NCBI GenBank assembly: GCA_035559595.1 | Contig: DATMBF010000039.1 | Span: 1 to 25,422 of the forward strand | From: DATMBF01 sp035559595 | GTDB taxonomy: Bacteria; Bacteroidota; Ignavibacteria; UBA10030 | Direction of reading: 5' to 3' | Length of the DNA stretch: 25,422 bases | In this document: positions 1 through 6,331 of the stretch, piece by piece | How the letters are laid out: the number at the start of each line of letters is the position of its first letter | How positions within the stretch are numbered: position 1 is the stretch's first letter | Position numbers and translations under genes: made by a program | Notes under the pieces: model-generated | What the model was told of the DNA's origin: nothing | Seen by the model: only the letters and a program-made list of their open reading frames with translations | Databases searched by the model: none

Positions 1-840
1 GGGCTGAAGCTGTCCGAGCTGGTGTACACGGCATGGTCGTCTGCTTCGACGTTCCGCGGTTCCGACAAGCGCGGCGGTGCCAACGGCGCGCGCATTCGGC
101 TCGCACCGCAGAAGGACTGGGAGGTCAACCAGCCGAAGCAATTAGCAAACGTGCTGAAGACACTGGAAGGCATTCAAAATGAATTCAATCGAGCACAAAA
201 GGACGGCAAGCGCGTTTCGCTCGCCGATCTGATCGTGCTTGCCGGATGCGCGGCGGTGGAGCAGGCCGCGAAGAGCGCCGGCTACAACGTGACGGTGCCG
301 TTCACGCCGGGTCGCACCGATGCGCTGCAGGAGCAGACGGACGTTGAGTCGTTTGCCGTACTCGAGCCGTTCGCCGACGGTTTCCGCAACTATATGAAAG
401 CGAAGTCCAGCATTCCGGCGGAGTTCCTGTTGGTGGACAAGGCGCAACTGCTGACACTCACTGCGCCGGAGATGACCGTGCTCGTTGGCGGCATGCGCGC
501 ATTGGGTGCCAATTATGGCGGGACGTTGCACGGCGTCTTCACCACGCGGCCGGGTGTACTCAGCAACGATTTCTTCGTCAACCTGCTCGACATGACCACA
601 GAGTGGAAGCCGGTTTCAGGGAATGGCGTTGCAGAGCTATTTGAAGGGCGCGATCGGAAGACGGGCAAGGTCAAATGGACTGCGACGCGGGTTGACCTGA
701 TCTTCGGCTCCAACTCCGAACTGCGTGCAATTGCCGAAGTCTACGGCAGTGCGGATGGCAAGGAGAAGTTCGTGCACGACTTCGTTGCCGCGTGGAACAA
801 GGTGATGATGTTAGATCGGTTCGATGTGGCGAGAGCCTGA
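1..840 (+). CDS. katG: Catalase-peroxidase KatG, C-terminal part (5' end outside window)
   Basis: This is the last 279 codons of a bifunctional heme catalase-peroxidase, which breaks down hydrogen peroxide in the cytoplasm or periplasm. The reading frame is open from base 1, so the gene starts upstream of the window; full KatG proteins are about 720-750 residues. The visible part starts with the strongly conserved stretch TAWSSASTFRGSDKRGGANG and continues through the C-terminal peroxidase-like domain (PFTPGRTDALQEQTDVESF, GVLSNDFFVNLLDM, FGSNSELRAIAEVYG), which in this family lacks its own heme but supports the active site. The frame ends with a short DRFDVARA tail, as KatG usually does. It is followed by a strong terminator and is not part of the cytochrome operon downstream. 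The N-terminal heme domain and the Trp-Tyr-Met adduct cannot be checked here. Confidence 0.96.
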   Translation, partial: GLKLSELVYTAWSSASTFRGSDKRGGANGARIRLAPQKDWEVNQPKQLANVLKTLEGIQNEFNRAQKDGKRVSLADLIVLAGCAAVEQAAKSAGYNVTVPFTPGRTDALQEQTDVESFAVLEPFADGFRNYMKAKSSIPAEFLLVDKAQLLTLTAPEMTVLVGGMRALGANYGGTLHGVFTTRPGVLSNDFFVNLLDMTTEWKPVSGNGVAELFEGRDRKTGKVKWTATRVDLIFGSNSELRAIAEVYGSADGKEKFVHDFVAAWNKVMMLDRFDVARA

Positions 841-938
841 GCGATTTCGACGATCGGGTCGGCTAGCAGCACGGAAACTGTTGATCATCCAAGAACGTTC
901 CGAGCTCTCCCGGCTGAAAAAATAACCGCACAAAACAG

Positions 939-970
939 AAGCCGCTGTGAACGCACAGCGGCTTTGTTGT
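939..970 (+). terminator. Rho-independent terminator of katG
   Basis: A perfect 11-bp stem (AAGCCGCTGTG at 939-949 paired with CACAGCGGCTT at 954-964) closes a four-base AACG loop and is followed by a T-rich tail (TTGTTGTTCTT). It lies about 100 bases after the katG stop codon. Confidence 0.92.
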
Positions 971-1281
971 TCTTCGCCTATTTGGTTCCTTCCTTACGCC
1001 ATGTGATAATCGGATAGTTCACGATTGAAAACGGAATTCAGCTTTCTGGTCTGTTGAGTTTTTCAACGCCCCTCAAACGTCCGCGATAACCGTGCCCATT
1101 CTGAAATCTTAGAAGTTTCCCTCTCACAAATTCCCCTTTTTGCGAACCTCATCGGGGCAAGTGCTCAGGAACCGCGTTCCGAGGCGATTTTAACAACGAA
1201 CGGTAATTCGCCGTCCGGTACGTTTATTGTTCTTGCACTCGCGACAACAAGCGGATACTTCGAAATCAGGCAGATACTCCT
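971..1281. other. Intergenic region upstream of the cytochrome operon
   Basis: These 311 bases hold no convincing gene. I see a small GGAAC-CGC-GTTCC hairpin near 1170-1182 and a weak TTGTT...AACAA dyad near 1227-1250. There is no sigma-54-like element of the kind found at 6250, 15440 and 18791, and no clear -35/-10 pair. The promoter of the cytochrome operon must lie here, but I cannot place it. There is also no good Shine-Dalgarno sequence just before the start at 1282. Confidence 0.5.
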
Positions 1282-2577
1282 ATGAGAACAAGAATTGCTC
1301 TCCTCGGTCTCGTCCTTCTCCCCTCCACAGTTATCGCTCAAGTCATTCAAGCTCGTTTTGTTACGTCCGGATATGCATGGGAGAGGCAGGATACTATCGG
1401 GCGGGCTTCGCAAAACTTCTATGCCCATCAATCTCTCCAATTCTCCCTGGCGAAAGATCAGTTCTCGTTCCATGCGTACGGACAGGGCTTTCAGAACTTC
1501 GGCAGTAGGGACTATACTGATCCTTCGTACCGATTGTATTCGGTCTCTTTCAAAGCTTCAAGTCTTTTCGAAATGGTTGATCTCGCGATTGGGAGGCAGA
1601 CGATTTTTGCCGGCGTGGGAGTTGGGACCATCGATGGTGGAATGGCAGGTTTGCGCTTGTGGGATTCACGCATTCGTTTTGTCGGATACTACGGCATTCT
1701 CCCGCCACCTCAATACAAGTTTGAAGTAACGAAAGACCGAGAGAATAATCGGATGATGGGGGGGCAGCTTATTCTCTCTCCGATCGATGAGGTTCGCTTC
1801 TCTGGCAGCTACATGCAGAGGAAGATCCAACCTCAATCGTACACGGCCATTCGACGCGATTCGCTCTTCCAGCCATTCCCCATTGAAATCCGTCCCAACG
1901 CGACAGCCGAGGAGTATCTAAGCGGTGACTTGGAATTTGATGATGGGGAGTTGATTTCCGCAACACTTCGCTATGACTATGATCTGCTCTGGGAGAAGAC
2001 TTCCCGCATTCAGGCCTTTGTCAGAGGAAACGTCTACGATCGGATCAGTGTGACGGGGGAGTACTTCTACCGCGAGCCCCGACTGTCGTACAACTCTATC
2101 TTTTCCGTCTTCACTTACAACACGATCAACGAGTATGAGGCCGGTGTGGAATACGCTTTTGTGAAGACCTCGACTCTTGTCCGACAGGTCTTCGGAAAGT
2201 TCGGGTATGTCTCCTATGGTGACGAAAACTCAAATCGCATCACGGTCGGCGTGAGTGGATCGTACGGATCACTGAGTTTTTCGCACAACATCGGCTATGC
2301 CGGCAAACTCAGCGGTGCTTTTTTGAGTGCAGGGTATCCGATGTTTGAGGGCCTTGTTACACCGACCGTGCTCTTCTCTTTTGCACAGTATAAGCTCAGT
2401 GATCAGGCACCTTCAACGAGTGCCCTGAGCGGCGCTATTGGGGCCGTCTGCCGACCCTGGTCAACGCTTGCGGTCGATGCCCAGGTGCAGTGGATTCGGA
2501 ACACCATTTACGCGAGCGACACCAGGTTGTTCATACGAGCAAGCTACAGCGTGTTCGAAAACCTCAATCTTTTCTAA
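1282..2577 (+). CDS. Outer-membrane beta-barrel protein of a porin-cytochrome conduit
   Basis: A 431-residue protein with a classic Sec signal peptide (MRTRIALLGLVLLPSTVIAQ, cleavage likely after the Ala before Q20). The rest shows alternating hydrophobic/polar strands rich in Tyr, Phe, Ser and Gly separated by polar turns, and ends in phenylalanine, as outer-membrane barrels do. There are no CxxCH motifs. It lies six bases upstream of a 14-heme cytochrome and is followed by two lipoprotein cytochromes, so I infer that it forms the channel through which cytochromes pass electrons across the outer membrane, in the role played by MtrB or the Geobacter OmbB/ExtB porins. It is shorter than MtrB (about 700 residues), and I see no identifiable similarity to a named family. 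A generic porin is the alternative. Barrel topology is fairly sure; the conduit role rests on context. Confidence 0.72.
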   Translation: MRTRIALLGLVLLPSTVIAQVIQARFVTSGYAWERQDTIGRASQNFYAHQSLQFSLAKDQFSFHAYGQGFQNFGSRDYTDPSYRLYSVSFKASSLFEMVDLAIGRQTIFAGVGVGTIDGGMAGLRLWDSRIRFVGYYGILPPPQYKFEVTKDRENNRMMGGQLILSPIDEVRFSGSYMQRKIQPQSYTAIRRDSLFQPFPIEIRPNATAEEYLSGDLEFDDGELISATLRYDYDLLWEKTSRIQAFVRGNVYDRISVTGEYFYREPRLSYNSIFSVFTYNTINEYEAGVEYAFVKTSTLVRQVFGKFGYVSYGDENSNRITVGVSGSYGSLSFSHNIGYAGKLSGAFLSAGYPMFEGLVTPTVLFSFAQYKLSDQAPSTSALSGAIGAVCRPWSTLAVDAQVQWIRNTIYASDTRLFIRASYSVFENLNLF

Positions 2578-2583
2578 CAGGCC

Positions 2584-3816
2584 ATGAACCAGGAAGACGT
2601 CCATACCGGCAACGCTCACCGAATCACGTTTCTCGGTTTCGTTGCACTGTTGACTCTCATTCTTGTTGTGACCGTTGGGTCACGCTCGACGGAGGTGCAG
2701 AGTGAGACCGGCGGGCTCAAGTTCGTTCACGAAACGCACGTGACAGGTGCGGGAATCCAATGCGTGGAATGCCACGACGCTGCTCTTCGAAGTACGCTTT
2801 CTTCGGACAATCTCCTCAGCACCAAAACGAATTGCCAATCCTGCCACGAAGAACAGTTGAACGAGCAATGCACCTTTTGCCACACCAGCGACGACCCAAC
2901 AACGTATAAGAAACTCGCCACAGTCGATCGCGAGCTGATCTTTGCCCATCAACAGCACGTGCTGGAGACAAATAATATCAAATGCGAAACCTGCCATTCG
3001 AATCTCGACCGAAAGAAAGACTTCATCGGCGAGCTTGTTCCTGCAATGGCGACGTGTACAACCTGCCACAACGGCGTGCAGCAATCGAACACGTGCGAAA
3101 GCTGCCACACGAATCTCGTGAATCTCCGGCCGGCCGATCACGATCGAACGGACTTTCAGCGTGAGCATAAACGTTTGGTGCGATCAGGAAGCACAAATTG
3201 TGCAACGTGTCACACCCAGGAGAGCTGCAATGATTGTCATCTGACTGCAGGTCTCACCGCTCCGGATAAGAGCGGTCGCGACCGAGGAACGAGCCGCTCA
3301 CCGCGTATCAGCACCATCGATCGTGGAAGATCATCGGCCCTGACGTTTGTACACGATCTGAACTTCAAGTTCACACATAGTATCCTCGCCAAAGGGAAGT
3401 CTGCCGACTGCCAAACCTGTCACCGGGCAGAAGAGTTCTGCTCCAGTTGCCATGCTGCGGGGGGCAATGTGAACCAAAGTGCTTTCAAGCCTGCGACGCA
3501 CCAAGAGACCGGGTTTGTCACGATCGGTGTTGGGAGTGGAGGCGGAAAGCACGCTCAGATGGCGCGACGGGATCTCGAGAGCTGCGCCTCCTGTCACGGA
3601 GTCGATGCAACCGATCCGACGTGCACGACCTGTCACTCAGACACCGACGGCGTTCGCGGGACGGACCCCAAAACCCATCAACGTGGATTCTTGAGCAGGG
3701 TCAACGGGCCCTGGCACACGGATCAAGGCGTGACATGTTTTGTCTGTCACACTGATCCGAACGCGCGTGCCGGTGGCGTTCGAGGAAACGGTTTCTGCGG
3801 CTACTGTCACAACTAA
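2584..3816 (+). CDS. 14-heme c-type cytochrome (periplasmic or membrane-tethered)
   Basis: A 410-residue multiheme cytochrome. Residues about 13-33 (RITFLGFVALLTLILVVTVG) form one hydrophobic segment, an uncleaved anchor or a signal peptide. The mature part has 14 CxxCH heme-binding motifs, from CVECH and CQSCH near the start to CFVCH and CGYCH at the very end (the protein stops one residue after the last motif). Several extra histidines (for example FAHQQH, FTHS) probably supply distal ligands. The motifs come in pairs and triplets, with a heme-free stretch of about 60 residues near residues 222-278 separating an eight-heme from a six-heme half. The short spacing from the barrel gene suggests co-translation. 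The likely job is to carry electrons across the periplasm to the barrel. I cannot assign it to a named cytochrome. Confidence 0.9.
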   Translation: MNQEDVHTGNAHRITFLGFVALLTLILVVTVGSRSTEVQSETGGLKFVHETHVTGAGIQCVECHDAALRSTLSSDNLLSTKTNCQSCHEEQLNEQCTFCHTSDDPTTYKKLATVDRELIFAHQQHVLETNNIKCETCHSNLDRKKDFIGELVPAMATCTTCHNGVQQSNTCESCHTNLVNLRPADHDRTDFQREHKRLVRSGSTNCATCHTQESCNDCHLTAGLTAPDKSGRDRGTSRSPRISTIDRGRSSALTFVHDLNFKFTHSILAKGKSADCQTCHRAEEFCSSCHAAGGNVNQSAFKPATHQETGFVTIGVGSGGGKHAQMARRDLESCASCHGVDATDPTCTTCHSDTDGVRGTDPKTHQRGFLSRVNGPWHTDQGVTCFVCHTDPNARAGGVRGNGFCGYCHN

Positions 3817-3829
3817 TCGATCTCTGACA

Positions 3830-4702
3830 ATGATAACCGAACATCGACGTTCAGGAATACGGTTCGCGCTTGCAGCGATGTGTCTTGTGTTTGTTGCGGC
3901 ATGCAGCGAGCTCCGCGACGATCTTCCCAGTGCATCATCAGCCGAACGAAAGATCCATCCTGCGGGATGGAAGGATACAGCCTCGGGAGAGTTTCATGGA
4001 ACTGCCGTTCGGCAGGCAAAATGGGAAATGAAATCGTGCCAGAGCTGCCATGGGCAGAACTATCGTGGCGGTGTGAGCGGCATTTCGTGCACAACCTGTC
4101 ACACGGATGCCGGTGGACCCGAAAGTTGCTCAACCTGTCACGGCTCAACAAACCCTGCGCCGCCGAGAGACATCTCGAAGAACACAGCAACCTCGGCTCG
4201 CGGCGTCGGCGCTCACCAGACGCACATTCGCGGTACAACAAGAGCGGCGAACGCTGTGTGCACAGATTGCCATAAAGTTCCTTCGAGCACGTACGAGGCG
4301 GGGCATCTGGATTCCGAACTTCCGGCGGAAGTGGAATTTCTGGGATTCCGATCAAGCAAATCGACAACAGGGTTTACGCCAACATATTCCTCGGCAACAG
4401 GAACCTGTTCCAACAACTACTGTCATGGGAACTTCACCAATGGGAATCCGACAAACGCTGTGACGTGGAGTGGGTTTGCTTCAACCGCTGCCGCATGCGG
4501 GACATGCCACGGTGATCCAAACAAAGCGACGCTGGCCGAGCGGGCGCTTCCTAAAACGTCGGCCAATGGAGGCACACATCCGGACCTGACGAATTGCTCC
4601 ACCTGTCACGGTGATGTCGTCAATGCTTCGTTGAGCTTCGTGAACCCAAGCAAACATATTAACGGAAAACTCAACGTCTTCGGTACAGAAAGAGATTTCT
4701 GA
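3830..4702 (+). CDS. Multiheme lipoprotein cytochrome c with CxxxxCH...CxxCH module
   Basis: A 290-residue exported lipoprotein. I chose the ATG at 3830, 13 bases after the previous stop, because it gives a proper lipoprotein signal (basic ITEHRRSGIRF, hydrophobic core, lipobox FVAAC before SEL). The open frame extends upstream to 3740 inside the previous gene, but that start adds a non-signal leader. It has six CxxCH motifs (CQSCH, CTTCH, CSTCH, CTDCH, CGTCH, CSTCH) and one CxxxxCH (CSNNYCH). The pairing of CSNNYCH with the following CGTCH matches the CxxxxCH...CxxCH domain known from Geobacter multiheme cytochromes (TIGR01904). It may have seven hemes if the long motif binds heme. As a lipidated cytochrome next to a barrel gene, it is a candidate outer-surface terminal of the conduit. 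Its final substrate is unknown. Confidence 0.88.
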   Translation: MITEHRRSGIRFALAAMCLVFVAACSELRDDLPSASSAERKIHPAGWKDTASGEFHGTAVRQAKWEMKSCQSCHGQNYRGGVSGISCTTCHTDAGGPESCSTCHGSTNPAPPRDISKNTATSARGVGAHQTHIRGTTRAANAVCTDCHKVPSSTYEAGHLDSELPAEVEFLGFRSSKSTTGFTPTYSSATGTCSNNYCHGNFTNGNPTNAVTWSGFASTAAACGTCHGDPNKATLAERALPKTSANGGTHPDLTNCSTCHGDVVNASLSFVNPSKHINGKLNVFGTERDF

Positions 4703-4754
4703 ATCATCATTCATATTCCGTCAACAACACATCGACAAGGAGGTTGAAAAAGCA

Positions 4755-5918
4755 ATGAGAATCTCAGCAGTAGCAGGAATCGGGTTCGCCCTGGTTGCAA
4801 CGCTCGTGCTTGTGGCCGGATGCAAAGGCCCAGAAGGACCAGCGGGACCTCCGGGCGAGTCAAAGATCCTCCAACTTGAGGGTTTCGCTGCTGGAATCAA
4901 ATGCGGCGATTGCCATAACACCGATACTGATACGGTGTATTATGTGTGGGCAAAGAAGTATCAATGGGAGCTGTCCAAGCATTTCTACGGTGGCGACTTT
5001 GAGAGGAATCAGGCGCCATGCTCGGGTTGCCATACGACTGAGGGATACGTCCAGCGTATGCGAAGAGGGAATCCGGCCCTCACGACGACAAACTGGTCAG
5101 GTGTTGTCACAAACCAGCCCGATGCATCGCCCCCGGGATGCTTCTCGTGTCATTCGCCACATTCGAACGCGAACTTCAGTTTGCGGACAACGAGTCCGGT
5201 CACGCCCGTTTCTCCGTTGAGCACAGCCCTTCCGGCGATGGACTTTGGAACCGGCAACATGTGCTTGTCATGCCACCAGCCAAGGCCATTGAGCCCCGTG
5301 ATGCCCGCTTCGCCGGCTGCAACAGATAGCCTCACGATTACGAACAGCCGCTGGTATCCACACTATGGTGTGCAAGGGATGATGCTTTCCGGGACGAGCG
5401 GTTTTCAATTCCCCGGTTACACGTACACAGGGAATTCGCCCCATTCGACGCTGGCCGCCATCAAACAAAAGGGATGCGTCGTTTGCCATATGGCGCCTTC
5501 CAATGCGGGATCAGGCATTGCAGGCGGCCACACCATGAACATTCGCTACACGAACACCTCCGGTCAGACAGCCTGGAACACCAACGGTTGCCTGGGTTCA
5601 GGATGCCACGCGACGATGACCAATGTCGATACCTATGTGAGTACCTCTTCGACGCTTACCGGCGGACTTGGAGCGAGGCAGTACGTGCAAATGTATCTTG
5701 ATACGCTTTACACACTGTTGGTGAACAAGAACTATATCAATCCTTCGACGGGATTGGTCAGAGCAAGCACATCGGCGCCGTTGAAGATCCCTGCGTTAAA
5801 AGCAGGGGCGCTGTACAACTACTTCTTTCTCGAGCACGATTTGAGCTTCGGAATTCATAACTCAAAGTACTCTATCGAGTTGTTGAAGTCCTCAATCGAA
5901 GAAATGAAGAAGCCGTAA
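4755..5918 (+). CDS. Multiheme lipoprotein cytochrome c with collagen-like N-terminal linker
   Basis: A 387-residue lipoprotein with a perfect Shine-Dalgarno (AAGGAGG at 4737-4743) 11 bases before its ATG. The signal peptide ends in the lipobox LVAGC. Right after the lipid-bearing Cys comes KGPEGPAGPPGES, four Gly-X-Y triplets that look like a short collagen-like spacer. There follow five CxxCH motifs (CGDCH, CSGCH, CFSCH, CLSCH, CVVCH) and one CxxxxCH (CLGSGCH). The last 100 or so residues carry no heme motif, are mostly helical and end with EHDLSFGIHNSKYSIELLKSS, a type of C-terminal helix seen in NrfA-like and octaheme cytochrome folds. It is the last gene before a strong terminator and probably acts at the cell surface together with the preceding lipoprotein. 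It could be an oxidoreductase rather than a simple electron carrier. Confidence 0.87.
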   Translation: MRISAVAGIGFALVATLVLVAGCKGPEGPAGPPGESKILQLEGFAAGIKCGDCHNTDTDTVYYVWAKKYQWELSKHFYGGDFERNQAPCSGCHTTEGYVQRMRRGNPALTTTNWSGVVTNQPDASPPGCFSCHSPHSNANFSLRTTSPVTPVSPLSTALPAMDFGTGNMCLSCHQPRPLSPVMPASPAATDSLTITNSRWYPHYGVQGMMLSGTSGFQFPGYTYTGNSPHSTLAAIKQKGCVVCHMAPSNAGSGIAGGHTMNIRYTNTSGQTAWNTNGCLGSGCHATMTNVDTYVSTSSTLTGGLGARQYVQMYLDTLYTLLVNKNYINPSTGLVRASTSAPLKIPALKAGALYNYFFLEHDLSFGIHNSKYSIELLKSSIEEMKKP

Positions 5919-5936
5919 ACCCTTCGTTGCACAACT

Positions 5937-6017
5937 GAGGGGCAGTCTCAATCGTTTCCTTGTGAGGGTGAAACAATCCTGGCCGATGCTCAGGAGAGAC
6001 TGCCCCTCGTTATTTTT
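5937..6017 (+). terminator. Long-stem terminator of the cytochrome operon
   Basis: A perfect 13-bp stem (GAGGGGCAGTCTC at 5937-5949 with GAGACTGCCCCTC at 5996-6008) encloses a 46-base region that can itself fold (GTTTC...GAAAC), and is followed by TTATTTTT. It begins 19 bases after the stop of the last cytochrome gene. The large structured loop is unusual for a simple terminator. Confidence 0.85.
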
Positions 6018-6055
6018 GTAGATGGAGTCCACCGTTACTGCGACTTTGCCGAGAT

Positions 6056-6129
6056 GGTGGGCCCCATTTCCTTTCTGAGATCAATGGATGCCACCTTGAT
6101 CGAATGATCTCAGAGAGGTGGTGCCCACC
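6056..6129. repeat. Imperfect inverted repeat between cytochrome operon and ccmF-like gene
   Basis: The outer arms GGTGGGC (6056-6062) and GCCCACC (6123-6129) and the inner arms CTGAGATCA (6075-6083) and TGATCTCAG (6105-6113) are perfect complements. They are joined by partly matching CCCATTTCCTTT / AGAGGTGGT segments, around a 21-base centre. No T-tract follows, so it is not a normal terminator. It lies 121-194 bases upstream of the sigma-54-type promoter at 6250, a usual distance for an activator site. It could also be a small non-autonomous mobile element relic or an RNA structure. Confidence 0.6.
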
Positions 6130-6249
6130 AGCAATTCCCAATCTTAAGAAAACTGCGTTAGACACTCCCACGGGCAGGAAAAGGCTGTTTCAGTTTTGGT
6201 TTCTCTCCTGAGTTTCTCCCCTTTTTCTCGTCGATTACCAAACGACATA

Positions 6250-6264
6250 TGGTACAGAACTTGC
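6250..6264 (+). promoter_or_regulatory. Sigma-54 (-24/-12) promoter of ccmF-like operon
   Basis: TGGTAC, five bases, then TTGC match the RpoN consensus TGGCAC-N5-TTGC with one change, and the invariant GG and GC have the exact 10-base spacing. Transcription would start near 6276, giving a leader of about 55 bases that contains the AGGAGG ribosome site at 6321-6326 before the ATG at 6332. Confidence 0.75.
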
Positions 6265-6331
6265 CGCAGTTGAGGTACAATCGCAGAAGAACAATCAACG
6301 AGATTCTTTTTCACCCTCTAAGGAGGAGTTC

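Noticed and set aside
1282..2577. Naming the barrel protein mtrB or ombB
   Set aside because: Only length, signal peptide, strand pattern and context support a barrel; I see no diagnostic motif, and it is much shorter than MtrB.
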